A stretch of 64,000 nucleotides of DNA from Paraplanobispora takensis (GCF_016863195.1 NZ_BOOK01000002.1:62001-126000), one strand, 5' to 3'. Positions 1 through 8,039 are shown, counted from the stretch's first letter. Translations and numbers: made by a program. The notes: a model not told the origin generated them from the letters alone.

Positions 1-541
1 CCCACAGCGGTATCGCCGCCAGGATCCTGATGAAGGCGGCGATGAACGAGCCCCCGGGCGCGCTGTGCAGCGCCGACGTCAGCAACGTGAGGACGATGAG
101 CTGCGCCACCAGCAGCGACACGCCGGCCAGGCCGTTGAACGTGCCGGGGATGCCGTGCGGCGGCAGGCCCCACGCCTCCTCGTAGACCCGCTGGAGCGAC
201 CGGGTCAGGCTCAGCAGCGACGCCAGCAGCACGATGAGGCCGATCACGGACATGGTCTGGGCGGCGACCGGCGGGCGGGCGAACAGCGTGCGCATGGCCT
301 CCGCGCTGTCACCGGTGAGGTGGAAGCGGGTCACCAGTTCGTCGCCGACCGCGTGGCTCCCGCCGGAGCCGGTGACGCTGGCCGTGAGGATCAGCAGGGG
401 GATGATGGTGGTGAACGTCTGCCCGGCGATGACCAGGCTGCGGTTGCGCCCGTCGATGTGACGGAACCGCTGGAGGCATCTCAGGGTCAGTGCGAGCCCG
501 CTCCAGCGCGCCAGGCTCAGCAGCCGCTCGCGCACGGCCAC
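1..541 (-). CDS. YihY/BrkB family membrane protein, 3' end outside window
   Basis: About 180 codons of a polytopic membrane protein whose C-terminus lies beyond the left edge. From a GTG at 541 it reads an amphipathic N-terminus, a GQTFTTIIPLLILTA segment, an extracytoplasmic stretch, then LIVLLASLLSLTRSLQRVYEEAWG and a further hydrophobic segment. The order hydrophobic segment, loop, SLTRSLQRVYEEAWG is characteristic of the YihY/BrkB family, six-helix membrane proteins of unclear function once called ribonuclease BN. The start overlaps the stop of the short gene upstream (543-752), so the two are probably co-transcribed and translationally coupled. The frame is open further upstream, so the exact start is uncertain. 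Family assignment is by recognition of the motif pattern only. Confidence 0.75.
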   Translation of the reverse strand, partial: MAVRERLLSLARWSGLALTLRCLQRFRHIDGRNRSLVIAGQTFTTIIPLLILTASVTGSGGSHAVGDELVTRFHLTGDSAEAMRTLFARPPVAAQTMSVIGLIVLLASLLSLTRSLQRVYEEAWGLPPHGIPGTFNGLAGVSLLVAQLIVLTLLTSALHSAPGGSFIAAFIRILAAIPLW

Positions 542-542
542 G

Positions 543-752
543 TCATTCGGGCCGGCGGGGACGTTGCTCCCGGCCCTCCGGGTCCAGCTCCGCCACGATC
601 TGGGCCCACCTGCCCGGGTTCACCCACACACCGGCGTCGTGGGAACCGGAAACGGGGGGTCCGGCGCGACGGTCCCTCCGGGAACGGACGGCGCAACGGC
701 ACAGCCACCAGATCACGGCGGCGCCGGCGATCACTTCGAGGAACAGTTCCAT
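543..752 (-). CDS. Small single-span membrane protein, 69 aa
   Basis: ATG at 752 is preceded by GGAAAGG at a suitable distance. The 69-aa product starts with one hydrophobic helix (residues 3-18, LFLEVIAGAAVIWWLC), then a basic stretch (RSRRDRR) and a charged tail with VNPGRWAQIVAELDPEG. That predicts an N-out/C-in single-span protein. Its stop overlaps the start region of the YihY-like gene, so it is probably the first gene of that operon. I do not recognise a family. It could be a small regulatory subunit of the BrkB-like protein, but that is inferred from position only. Confidence 0.6.
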   Translation of the reverse strand: MELFLEVIAGAAVIWWLCRCAVRSRRDRRAGPPVSGSHDAGVWVNPGRWAQIVAELDPEGREQRPRRPE

Positions 753-867
753 GGTGCCCGCCTTTCCGTGGCCCCTGCCATGGCGCCGGTGCCGTTCTCC
801 GTTCCCGCAGGGGAAGGTGCCGGCCCGGGGGCGCGTGATGAGTTTCCCAAATCCGGAATCAGACACT

Positions 868-884
868 TCACCCGGCGAGGGTGA
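868..884. promoter_or_regulatory. 17-bp palindromic box 1 (perfect)
   Basis: TCACCC-ggcga-GGGTGA, perfect inverted repeat, 63 bp before the ATG of the DUF1269 gene. One of nine boxes with the same arms and the same 5-bp spacer in this window; probably an activator or operator site. Confidence 0.7.
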
Positions 885-947
885 TGAGGCGGGCCCGGCG
901 GACCGATCTCCTTGGGGCGAGGCAACGAACGAGGGAGAGGGCGAACC

Positions 948-1451
948 ATGGCAGATCTGATAGCGATCGGCTATCCCGACGAGTCGACCGCCGCCGACGC
1001 GGAGCGCGAGGTCCAGCACCTGACCGCCGAGCTCATCATCCAGCCCGACGCGGTCGCGGTCATCACGCGTGACCAGCAGGGCAAGTTCCACGTCAGCACC
1101 CACCACAACGCGGTGGCCGGCGGCGCGACCTGGGGCATGTTCTGGGGACTGCTGTTCGGCATGTTGTTCTTCGTCCCGTTCCTGGGCATGGCGCTGGGCG
1201 GCGGCCTGGGCGCGCTGATGGGCAAGCTGGAGAAGTCGGGCATCGACAAGGCCTTCCAGCAGCAGGTGCGCGACATGCTCCAGCCGGGCACCTCGGCGCT
1301 GTTCCTGGTGGTGGAGAAGGTCACCCCGGACAAGGCCGTGGCCGCGCTCAGCAAGTACGGCGGCACCGTGCTGAAGTCCTCCCTGTCCAAGGACGCCGAG
1401 CGGCGGCTGCAGGAGGCCCTGCACGGCGAGGAGGCGGCAGAGGAGGTGTGA
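948..1451 (+). CDS. DUF1269 family membrane protein
   Basis: 167 aa from the ATG at 948, preceded by GAGGGAGAGG. The N-terminal part (MADLIAIGYPDESTA) is a soluble alpha/beta segment. Residues ~62-88 form a glycine-rich hydrophobic hairpin (GMFWGLLFGMLFFVPFLGMALGGG, LGALMG). The C-terminal half (SALFLVVEKVTPDKAVAALSKYGG) closes the fold. This is the usual layout of DUF1269 (TM2-type) proteins, common in actinobacterial stress regions and of unknown function. It is followed by a strong terminator at 1519-1558, so it is monocistronic. The box at 868-884 suggests control with the neighbouring stress/envelope genes. Confidence 0.85.
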   Translation: MADLIAIGYPDESTAADAEREVQHLTAELIIQPDAVAVITRDQQGKFHVSTHHNAVAGGATWGMFWGLLFGMLFFVPFLGMALGGGLGALMGKLEKSGIDKAFQQQVRDMLQPGTSALFLVVEKVTPDKAVAALSKYGGTVLKSSLSKDAERRLQEALHGEEAAEEV

Positions 1452-1518
1452 CGGTCGCCCCGTCGAGGAGCGGCCGATCACCGGTCGCTCCGCCGAGGAG
1501 CGGCCGATCGACGGCAGT

Positions 1519-1558
1519 CCGCAGGTCGCCCGGTTTCCCCGGGCGACCTGCGGCTTTT
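1519..1558 (+). terminator. Rho-independent terminator after the DUF1269 gene
   Basis: Perfect 15-bp stem (1519-1533 with 1539-1553), 5-nt loop, followed by c-TTTT. It ends the 948-1451 transcript before the next promoter box at 1576. Confidence 0.85.
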
Positions 1559-1575
1559 CCGCGGTCTCCCGGATG

Positions 1576-1592
1576 TCACCCCCGATGGGTGA
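1576..1592. promoter_or_regulatory. 17-bp palindromic box 2 (perfect)
   Basis: TCACCC-ccgat-GGGTGA, perfect inverted repeat, 57 bp before the ATG of the first DUF7144 gene. Same arms and spacer length as box 1. Confidence 0.7.
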
Positions 1593-1649
1593 TCCCCGGG
1601 GGCGGGCGCCGGGGCGATGGTGGGACGGCGACTTGAGGGAGGTGTCACC

Positions 1650-2078
1650 ATGGCAAACAGGTCTTATACCGACAAGCCGGTCAGCGGCTGGGTCATGGGA
1701 TTCGCGTTGTTCGCCGCCGTCATGATGATGATGGTGGGGATCTTCCAGGCCATCGAGGGGCTCGCGGCCATCCTGGAGAACGAGTTCTACGTCGTCGCGC
1801 CGAACTACGTCTACCAGGTCGACGTGACGGTCTGGGGCTGGATCCACCTGGTCCTGGGCATCGTGCTGGCCGTGGCCGGCTGGGGCGTGCTGTCGGCCCA
1901 GATGTGGGCGCGGGTCGTCGGGATCGGCGCGGCCGCGCTGAGCGCGATCGCCAACTTCTTCTTCATCCCCTACTACCCGGTGTGGTCGATCCTGATCATC
2001 GTGATCGACGTGTTCGTGATCTGGGCGCTCTGCGTGTACGGCAAGCAGGAGGCTCGGGACGCGGGGATGAGGTCCTGA
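1650..2078 (+). CDS. DUF7144 family membrane protein (paralogue A)
   Basis: 142 aa from the ATG at 1650 (GAGGGAGGTGTCACC precedes it). Four hydrophobic segments are visible: GFALFAAVMMMMVGIFQAIEG, the WIHLVLGIVLAVAG helix, VGIGAAALSAIANFFF and WSILIIVIDVFVIWALCVYG. The signature VVAPNYVYQVD..VWGWIHL between helices 1 and 2 is typical of DUF7144, a four-helix actinobacterial membrane family of unknown function. A close paralogue follows at 2181. Each copy has its own palindromic box, so they are separate transcription units under one control. Confidence 0.85.
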   Translation: MANRSYTDKPVSGWVMGFALFAAVMMMMVGIFQAIEGLAAILENEFYVVAPNYVYQVDVTVWGWIHLVLGIVLAVAGWGVLSAQMWARVVGIGAAALSAIANFFFIPYYPVWSILIIVIDVFVIWALCVYGKQEARDAGMRS

Positions 2079-2096
2079 CCGCATCCGCGGGAAATC

Positions 2097-2113
2097 TCAT
2101 CCGTCGCGGGTGA
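2097..2113. promoter_or_regulatory. 17-bp palindromic box 3 (one mismatch)
   Basis: TCATCC-gtcgc-GGGTGA, one mismatch to the consensus, 67 bp before the ATG of the second DUF7144 gene. Confidence 0.6.
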
Positions 2114-2180
2114 GTTGCGCTCGCTCGCTCCGGGTGACCCTTGCCGCATATGCGGCCTGCCGTACCCAATGGGAGGTGCC

Positions 2181-2627
2181 ATGTCAGAGCAGGTATCCGC
2201 GAGACACGAGGAGCCGGTGGAGGACAAGCCGGTCAGCGAATGGGCCATCGGCTTCGCGTTGTTCGCCGGGATCATGATGGTCATGATCGGAATCTTCCAG
2301 GCCTTCCAGGGGCTCGCGGCCATCCTGGAGGACAAGTTCTACGTCGTCGCGCCGAACTACGTCTACCAGATCGACGCGACGGTCTGGGGCTGGATCCACC
2401 TGGTCCTCGGCGCCCTCGCCGTGGTCGCCGGATTCTTCATCTTCAGCGGGCAGCTCTGGGCCCGGATCGTCGGCATCGGCTTCGCGGTGCTGAACGCCGT
2501 CACCCAGTTCCTGTTCCTGCCGTACTACCCGGTCTGGTCGCTGATCATGATCACCATGGACGTCTTCGTGATCTGGGCGCTGTGCGTCTACAACAAGCGC
2601 GCGGTCGAGCAGGGCATGTCCTACTGA
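2181..2627 (+). CDS. DUF7144 family membrane protein (paralogue B)
   Basis: 148 aa from the ATG at 2181, with GGGAGGTGCC just upstream. Strongly similar throughout to the product of 1650-2078, including DKPVSEWAIGFALFAG, VVAPNYVYQIDATVWGWIHLVLG and FVIWALCVYNK, but with a longer hydrophilic N-terminus. It is a tandem duplicate of a four-helix DUF7144 protein; function unknown. It has its own box at 2097-2113 and ends just before a short tandem repeat and a strong terminator hairpin. Confidence 0.85.
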   Translation: MSEQVSARHEEPVEDKPVSEWAIGFALFAGIMMVMIGIFQAFQGLAAILEDKFYVVAPNYVYQIDATVWGWIHLVLGALAVVAGFFIFSGQLWARIVGIGFAVLNAVTQFLFLPYYPVWSLIMITMDVFVIWALCVYNKRAVEQGMSY

Positions 2628-2636
2628 GCTGACAGC

Positions 2637-2676
2637 GTCCCCGGAAGTCCCCGGAAGTCCCCGGAAGTCCCCGGAA
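2637..2676. repeat. 10-bp tandem repeat, about 3.5 copies
   Basis: The unit CCGGAAGTCC is repeated in tandem from 2641, directly after the stop of the second DUF7144 gene. Probably a simple slippage product; no function evident. Confidence 0.8.
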
Positions 2677-2695
2677 AGCGAGAGAGTGCGAAGAA

Positions 2696-2743
2696 GAACC
2701 CGACCGAGCGGTTCCGGCCCATTGGGACCGCTCGGTCGGGTTC
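2696..2743 (+). terminator. Strong terminator hairpin, 17-bp stem
   Basis: Perfect inverted repeat (2696-2712 with 2727-2743) with a 14-nt loop, lying between the convergent DUF7144 and Arg-rich peptide genes. It has only a short T-rich tail, as is usual in actinomycetes, and can act in both directions. Confidence 0.75.
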
Positions 2744-2752
2744 GTATGTGTG

Positions 2753-2782
2753 CCCGCCCGCGGAGCGGCCTCCGCGGGCGGG
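2753..2782 (-). terminator. Hairpin, likely terminator for the minus-strand operon
   Basis: Perfect 13-bp stem (2753-2765 with 2770-2782) with a CGGC loop, just after the stop of the Arg-rich peptide gene at 2791. Confidence 0.6.
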
Positions 2783-2790
2783 AACGGTTC

Positions 2791-2865
2791 TCAGCGGCGT
2801 CGCCGGGCCACGCGGCGCGCGGTGCGGCGGGACGTGCGTCGGGCGACTCTCCGGGCTCCGAACAT
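2791..2865 (-). CDS. Arginine-rich 24-aa peptide
   Basis: A short gene, 75 bp with its stop. ATG at 2865 lies 6 nt after a good ribosome-binding site (GGGAGGT). The peptide starts MFGARRVARR and ends RRVARRRR: 13 of 24 residues are Arg and the rest are small or hydrophobic, so an amphipathic, strongly basic helix is likely. It follows the DUF6325 gene by 29 bp on the same strand and ends before a hairpin, so it looks like the second gene of a two-gene operon. The conserved-looking ribosome site and tight operon position support it as a real gene. Possible roles (nucleic-acid or membrane binding) are inference. Confidence 0.55.
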   Translation of the reverse strand: MFGARRVARRTSRRTARRVARRRR

Positions 2866-2894
2866 CGCTGTACCTCCCTCTGTGAGTCCTGCGG

Positions 2895-3446
2895 TCACTT
2901 CTTGGCGGCGGCGGCCGTCTCCATCTCGTGGAGCTGCCTGGCCTCCTCGGCCGTGTACATGCCGAGCGCGACGAGGTCGAGCGGGCTGATGAAGGCGTCG
3001 CTGATGCGGAAGCCGCCCGCGCGGAACACCGCGTCCCGCAGCGGCACCGCCCAGTGGTGCTCCAGCAGGATGAGCGCGGCCGCGGAGTCGTTCGGGATGT
3101 CCTCGATCACGTCCCAGGCATCCTCCCCGGTGAACACGTGCAGGCCCTCCTGCGCGACCTTCTCGGCGCCGGCGACCGCGCCGGCCACGGCGCCCTCCTT
3201 GTCGCCCTCGATGCCGATACCGATCAGAGCGCCGATCGCGCTGCCCAGCTCGATCGCCTCGTCGGTGGTGATGTTGCTCAGGTGCTCGACCTCGATGTCA
3301 CCCGCCTTGTCCTTGTAGACGGCGAGCGCGTCGATCACCCGTACCGTGTCGCTCTGCCGCAACCGCTCCAGTTCGCCGATGATCTCGCCGTGGAACTCGG
3401 GATGGTTGAACCCCAGCACGACGAGCTGCACAGGTCCGATGGCCAT
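2895..3446 (-). CDS. DUF6325 family protein
   Basis: 183 aa from ATG at 3446, preceded by GAGAGGGCGG. It begins MAIGPVQLVVLGFNHP, has a central glycine/alanine-rich segment (residues ~85-115, GSAIGALIGIGIEGDKEGAVAGAVAG) and ends with ISPLDLVALGMYTAEEA. These are hallmarks of DUF6325, formerly grouped with DUF1269; homologues sit in actinobacterial stress islands. Function unknown. It lies between a box at 3544-3560 and the Arg-rich peptide gene, with which it probably forms an operon. Confidence 0.85.
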   Translation of the reverse strand: MAIGPVQLVVLGFNHPEFHGEIIGELERLRQSDTVRVIDALAVYKDKAGDIEVEHLSNITTDEAIELGSAIGALIGIGIEGDKEGAVAGAVAGAEKVAQEGLHVFTGEDAWDVIEDIPNDSAAALILLEHHWAVPLRDAVFRAGGFRISDAFISPLDLVALGMYTAEEARQLHEMETAAAAKK

Positions 3447-3543
3447 GTCCGCCCTCTCCTCTGCGTGTCGCTCGCGTCGGCAGGCCCTTCTCGCTGCCGT
3501 GCCGTCCTTACCGGCACCGTGCCACGCGGGAGGGGGGCGGCCA

Positions 3544-3560
3544 TCACCCGCCGGGGATGA
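3544..3560. promoter_or_regulatory. 17-bp palindromic box 4 (one mismatch)
   Basis: TCACCC-gccgg-GGATGA, one mismatch, 97 bp upstream of the DUF6325 start on the minus strand. It overlaps the stop codon of the gene at 3544-5154. Confidence 0.55.
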
Positions 3561-5154
3561 CCTGAGGCCGGCCGGTCGTCACCGGCGGGGCGGCGTCCGC
3601 GGGCGGTTCCGCGTCCGGCGGCGGCACCTCGACGCCGCGGGCGAGCAGGGTGACGAGCACCTCGTAGCCCACCAGGACGACGGCGATCACGAGCAGCGCC
3701 GTCCACGAGGAGAACAGCAGCGCGACGACGGCGGCCACGATGACCCCGCCGACCCGCAGCACGTCCAGGTGGCGCGCGATCCACGTCCTGAGCCGGACGT
3801 CGGTGCCGACCGAGCGGGCCTTCCCCGCCACGGCGCGGGCCCCGGCCGCCACGTAGCGGCGAAGCGCGACCGGGAAGCGCCCCGGACCGACGAGATAGCA
3901 CAGGACCGCGACCGCGACACCCGTCCACAGCGCCCACAGCCCCCACACCCGCAGGTCGGAGAAGATGTCGTACACCGCCACGGACACAGCCTGGCGGTAC
4001 ATCCCCTCGGGGACGAGCCCGAGCAGCTGGTCCCGTACGGCCCGCAGCGCGCTGGACAGGACGACCGCGGAGATCGCCGTCCACATCCCCAGCTGCAGCA
4101 GCGTGCGCCGGCGGTGGGGCGAGATCCACAGCGCGAGGACGAGCGCGAGCAGGGTCCCGGCGACCAGGAGCACGAGGAAGCGCTTGACCGTCACGACGGT
4201 CTGCTGGATCTGGCCGAGCATGGGCCGGTCGTAGAGCGTGATCTGGGCGAAGTCGGCGGGCAGCGACACGCCGAGCGCGGTCTCGATGCGCTGGTGCAGT
4301 CCGGGCGGGATCTCACCGGAGCTGAGCGTCGGCAGGTCGATCTCCTTGCCGAAGATGGTGGGCAGCTGGTTCTCGATGGTGACCAGGAGGTTGTTCACGA
4401 CGGGCAGCAGGTTGAGCGTGACCGTGCTGCCCTCGACGGAGACCGACGGACTGGTGCCCTCGGCGATCGCGACGATCCGCGCGTGCGCGAACCGGTTCGC
4501 GGTGACCCACAGGGCCCGGAACTGCTCGGACGCCATGAACTTGGCGACGAGGTCCCTGGTGTAGCCGTGCACGGCGCCGGTCACCGGCCCGGCGAGGAAG
4601 GTCGCCCGGGGCGGCAGCACCTCGGCCAGCCGCTGCTCCACGTTCAGGGCGCTGAAGACCTCGTCGGTGAGATAGGTCGCCACCGCGTTGGTGACCTCGG
4701 GATGCTCAGGGAGGGTCCCCACCGTCGCCACCCAGCGATCGGTGTTGAGCACCGTGCGCCCGCCCCAGAGCCCGATGAGGGAGGCCACCAGGCCGAGCCC
4801 GGCCAGGGCGGCCAGGATCGCGGCGACGGTGCGCCGTACGGCGAAGCCCCGCCGGCGCCGTTCTCTACGGACGACGAGCTGACCCCGCAGCTCGGCCACC
4901 TCGGCGCGCAGGCGCTCCAGTTCCGCCTCCGCCGTCCCGGGCGGCTGGACCGGGGGAGGCGCGCCTGCCCCGGAGGCGCCGGGCGTGCCGGAGGAGGGAG
5001 GCGGATCGGCCTGGGCCGTCCCGGATGTGCCGGACGGAGGAGGCGGGGCGGCCGCGACCGTCCCGGGCGGGACGGGGGAGTCGGGCCCGGCCGTCCGCGG
5101 CGGGCCGGTCTCCGTCGGCTCGGTGGGGCGGGTGTGCTGTTCGTCCCCGGGCAT
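3544..5154 (-). CDS. Large integral membrane protein with coiled-coil N-terminus
   Basis: 536 aa from the ATG at 5154. Residues 1-70 are a Pro/Gly/Thr-rich linker. A short coiled coil follows (AEAELERLRAEVAELRGQL), then a basic patch and TM1 (TVAAILAALAGLGLVASLIGLW). A ~220-residue extracytoplasmic domain starts NTDRWVATVGTLPEHPEV. A C-terminal group of about five further helices follows (FLVLLVAGTLLALVLALWI, VWGLWALWTGVAVAVLCYL, VGGVIVAAVVALLFSSW). This architecture recurs in actinobacteria as 'integral membrane protein' without known function. I chose the ATG just before the Pro-rich linker over the upstream alternative at 5331 because the box at 5227-5243 lies between them. Confidence 0.75.
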   Translation of the reverse strand: MPGDEQHTRPTEPTETGPPRTAGPDSPVPPGTVAAAPPPPSGTSGTAQADPPPSSGTPGASGAGAPPPVQPPGTAEAELERLRAEVAELRGQLVVRRERRRRGFAVRRTVAAILAALAGLGLVASLIGLWGGRTVLNTDRWVATVGTLPEHPEVTNAVATYLTDEVFSALNVEQRLAEVLPPRATFLAGPVTGAVHGYTRDLVAKFMASEQFRALWVTANRFAHARIVAIAEGTSPSVSVEGSTVTLNLLPVVNNLLVTIENQLPTIFGKEIDLPTLSSGEIPPGLHQRIETALGVSLPADFAQITLYDRPMLGQIQQTVVTVKRFLVLLVAGTLLALVLALWISPHRRRTLLQLGMWTAISAVVLSSALRAVRDQLLGLVPEGMYRQAVSVAVYDIFSDLRVWGLWALWTGVAVAVLCYLVGPGRFPVALRRYVAAGARAVAGKARSVGTDVRLRTWIARHLDVLRVGGVIVAAVVALLFSSWTALLVIAVVLVGYEVLVTLLARGVEVPPPDAEPPADAAPPVTTGRPQVIPGG

Positions 5155-5226
5155 GGCGGCCTCCCGGACCAGTCGGCGCAGCGGTCCTGCTCGGACAGGA
5201 TGCTGGCCGCGGGGCGGCCGGGAGTC

Positions 5227-5243
5227 TTCACACCTTCCGGGTG
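5227..5243. promoter_or_regulatory. 17-bp palindromic box 5 (one mismatch)
   Basis: TCACAC-cttcc-GGGTGA, one mismatch, 72 bp upstream of the ATG at 5154 on the minus strand. Confidence 0.55.
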
Positions 5244-5290
5244 ACAGTCCCCGCTCCGGGCGCGTCTTCCGCGGAGGCCCCGGCGGGCCC

Positions 5291-7585
5291 CTACAGCAGT
5301 CCCAGCCGGTGGGCGTGGTGGACGGCGTCATGGCGGGAGGTGACGCCGAGCTTGCGGTAGATCGAACGGGTATGGGTCTTGACGGTGTTGGCCGAGAGGA
5401 AGAGCTCCTGCCCGATCTCGCGCACGGACAGGTCTCCCTGCAGCAGCCGCAGCACGGCCAGCTCGCGCGGGGTCAGCGGTCCCAGCGGGACGGCGGGCCG
5501 CGCGGCGTCGGTCATGCGGCGGATCCGGGAGACCTCGGCGCGCAGGTGCTCGCCGCTGTCCGGCTCGGCCGCCAGGAGGTGCTCCGCCTGGTCGACGAAC
5601 CCGCGCGCGGCCGCCCGGTCACCGGAGCCGGAGGCGACCCGGGCGAGCCTGATCAGCAGGCTCAGAGTCGGCCAGGGCGTGAGGCCGACGACTCTCCTGC
5701 GGACGTCGAGGGCGTGCTCCAGCAGCCTCCTGGCCTCCAGGGGCCGCCCCTCGCGGGCGAGCACGGCACCGAGGGCGTCGGAGGCCGGTGACACCGTGGG
5801 CGACTCGGTTAGTTGCCAGGCCTCGGTGAGGTCGTAGGCCACCCTGGCCGGTTCCTCGGCCTCCGCGAAGCGGCCGAGGCCGCCCAGCGTGAGCGACAGG
5901 ACGGCCAGGGCGAGGATCCGGAAGATCGGCCAGGCCGCCGTGTTCTGCGCCGCCTGCTCCAGGGGGCGCAGCGCGGCCTCTCCGTCCCCGCTCAGGTAGA
6001 GGCCGTAGCCGAGCGCTGTGCGGGCGGCCGAGTGCCACTGCGCCGTCGGGTCGGGTTCGAGGGCCACGGCCTCCCGGGCCGCGCCGAGCATGTCCGGCAC
6101 GCCGTCGAATCCGAACACCGCGCGGACCAGGCAGACCGAGAAGCGCACCGAGGGCGAGCCGTCGGGGAGCGGTCCCCGGTGCGGGAGGCTCTCGGCGACG
6201 TGCAGCCAGTGCCGGGCCGCCAGGCGGTCGCCGGACAGGGCGGAGACCCAGGCCGCGCAGACGGCCGTCACGGGATCGCCGCCGGTCCGTGCCGCGCCGA
6301 TCGACCGCATCCACCCCTGGACGATCGCCAGGTGCCCGGCGTTGACGTACTCGGCCCAGTGCGCCTGGAACAGCCGCAGCGCCCGCTCCTCGTCCTCGCC
6401 CGCCAGCGCGTGCTCGATCGCGTCGTGGGTCTGGTTCCGCCCGCCGTACCACTCGCTCGCGCGCCGGTGCAGTGCCGGGACGAGGTCGGGTTCGGTGCGG
6501 GCCAGCTCGCCCAGGAGGGCCTGCCGGAACAGGCGGTGCAGGCGGTACTCGTAGCGATGGCCGTCGAGGGGGACGAGGAACGCGTTCGCCCGCTCCAGCT
6601 CCTGGAGCAGCCCGGCGGCGTCGGAGGTGCCGGCCACGGCGTCGCACAACGCCGCGGTGAACCGGTCGAGGACGGAGACGCACAGCAGGAACCGGTGCAG
6701 CTCGGCGCTGAGCGACCCGACCACCTCCTCCTCCAGATAGTCGGTGACGGTGCGGTAGGTGCCGGTGAAGTCGGCGACGAACGCGGCGGGGTCGGCCGCG
6801 GTCCGCAGTGACAGCGCCGCCATGTGCAGGGCGGCGGGCCAGCCCTCGGTGCCGTCGAGCAGGTGGTCGAGGACGGAGTCGTGGAGCCGGACGCCGGCGA
6901 GCCGGTGGACGAGCCGGGCGGCCTCCTCCTTCGTGAAGCGCAGGTCGTCCGTGCGCAGTTCCAGGATGTCGTCGGCGGCGCGATAACGGGCGAGCGGGAG
7001 CGCGGGCTCGGCGCGGGTGACGATGACGAGCTGGACGCCGGCCGGCAGATGGTCGGTGAACGTCTCGACCTGCCGGCGGCGCAGGGGGTCGTCCAGGGTG
7101 TGGAAGTCGTCCAGCACGAGGACGCACGGCCGGCGGTGGGCGGTCAGCACGCCGAGGAGGCGGAGCAGCGGCAGCTCGTCGGCGTCGAGCGCCTGGTCCT
7201 GCGGCGCGATCTCCGGCCAGTCGCCGTCCAGCTCCGGGATCGCCTCACGTATCGCGGTCTCGACGGCCCGCCACAGCGCGTCGGCCGCGTTCGCGCTCCG
7301 GTCGAGGGTGACCCAGGCGAACGGCCGGTCCTGCCCGGCCGAGGCACGCCATTCGGTGACGAGCGCCGACTTGCCGAATCCGGCCGGCGCCGAGACGAGG
7401 ACCAGCCGGGCGCTCCGGGCGCCGTTCAGCGTCCGGATCAGATCAGAACGGTGGATCCACTCGGGACGGGGCGGGGGAGCGTTGGTGCGTATGTCGACGA
7501 ACGAGGCGAGTGATGAGGGTGAGAGATGGCCGGGCTCGTGCAGGTCCTGCTTCTTTCGATCTGTCTCGCGGAACCACCTGCGCAT
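5291..7585 (-). CDS. LAL-type LuxR transcriptional regulator (MalT-like)
   Basis: 764 aa. The N-terminal STAND/AAA ATPase has a Walker A motif (SAPAGFGKSALVTEW, ~residue 66) and a Walker B (VLVLDDFHTLDD, ~134). A long helical TPR-like middle follows. The C-terminal 65 residues are a LuxR helix-turn-helix (LTPRELAVLRLL...LSANTVKTHTRSIYRKLGV). Such large ATP-binding LuxR (LAL) proteins are usually effector-gated activators. It lies beside several genes that carry the TCACCC-N5-GGGTGA box and is therefore one of two local candidates to bind it. It is divergent from the 7790 gene. Effector unknown. Confidence 0.9.
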   Translation of the reverse strand: MRRWFRETDRKKQDLHEPGHLSPSSLASFVDIRTNAPPPRPEWIHRSDLIRTLNGARSARLVLVSAPAGFGKSALVTEWRASAGQDRPFAWVTLDRSANAADALWRAVETAIREAIPELDGDWPEIAPQDQALDADELPLLRLLGVLTAHRRPCVLVLDDFHTLDDPLRRRQVETFTDHLPAGVQLVIVTRAEPALPLARYRAADDILELRTDDLRFTKEEAARLVHRLAGVRLHDSVLDHLLDGTEGWPAALHMAALSLRTAADPAAFVADFTGTYRTVTDYLEEEVVGSLSAELHRFLLCVSVLDRFTAALCDAVAGTSDAAGLLQELERANAFLVPLDGHRYEYRLHRLFRQALLGELARTEPDLVPALHRRASEWYGGRNQTHDAIEHALAGEDEERALRLFQAHWAEYVNAGHLAIVQGWMRSIGAARTGGDPVTAVCAAWVSALSGDRLAARHWLHVAESLPHRGPLPDGSPSVRFSVCLVRAVFGFDGVPDMLGAAREAVALEPDPTAQWHSAARTALGYGLYLSGDGEAALRPLEQAAQNTAAWPIFRILALAVLSLTLGGLGRFAEAEEPARVAYDLTEAWQLTESPTVSPASDALGAVLAREGRPLEARRLLEHALDVRRRVVGLTPWPTLSLLIRLARVASGSGDRAAARGFVDQAEHLLAAEPDSGEHLRAEVSRIRRMTDAARPAVPLGPLTPRELAVLRLLQGDLSVREIGQELFLSANTVKTHTRSIYRKLGVTSRHDAVHHAHRLGLL

Positions 7586-7694
7586 TTCGGTTCTCCGTAG
7601 CGGCGTCAGTGCAAAGAAGTCTTCTCCGCGGGGACAAGGCAGTCAAACACGCATCCCCGGCTCCGTACCGGCCGGAGCATGTCCGTGGGCTCTA

Positions 7695-7748
7695 TCACCC
7701 CCTGCGAAGGATGCGGCGACGGGTTTCACCCGGCTGACTCGAAGGTGA
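7695..7748. promoter_or_regulatory. Degenerate half-sites of the palindromic box in a divergent promoter region
   Basis: The 204-bp gap between the divergent genes at 7585 and 7790 holds two TCACCC half-sites (7695-7700 and 7726-7731) and one AGGTGA (7743-7748), but no full arm pair with the 5-bp spacer. Possibly weak sites; possibly chance. Confidence 0.25.
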
Positions 7749-7789
7749 ACCTCCCACGGGGTTCCGCGGCAGGGGAAGGGAGAGCGAGC

Positions 7790-8038
7790 GTGAACAGCGA
7801 GCCTGATTCCGGTGCGGCTGTCTCGCGCGGCTACGAGATCAGAATCCGAGGCCGGGTCGGGGAGTCGTTCCAGTCCCTCTTCGAAGGTCTGAAGGTGACC
7901 CTGAACCCGGTGGAGACCGTCGTGCGGGGAGACGACCTCGATCAGGCCGCCCTCTACGCGCTCTTGGAGCGTATTCAGACACTGGGCCTGGAACTCGTCG
8001 AGATCCGCCGGCTGCCCCTCTCAGGGGAGCGCCCTTGA
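7790..8038 (+). CDS. Small conserved hypothetical protein, 82 aa
   Basis: GTG at 7790 follows an excellent ribosome site (AGGGGAAGGGAG). The product has a hydrophilic leader and then YEIRIRGRVGESFQSLFEGLKV, TVVRGDDLDQAALYALLERIQTLGLELVEIRR, suggesting a small beta-alpha-beta domain. Similar short proteins occur near LAL regulators in other actinomycetes, but I know no assigned function. It is a single gene between divergent LAL1 and a strong bidirectional terminator. Confidence 0.7.
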   Translation: MNSEPDSGAAVSRGYEIRIRGRVGESFQSLFEGLKVTLNPVETVVRGDDLDQAALYALLERIQTLGLELVEIRRLPLSGERP

Positions 8039-8039
8039 G

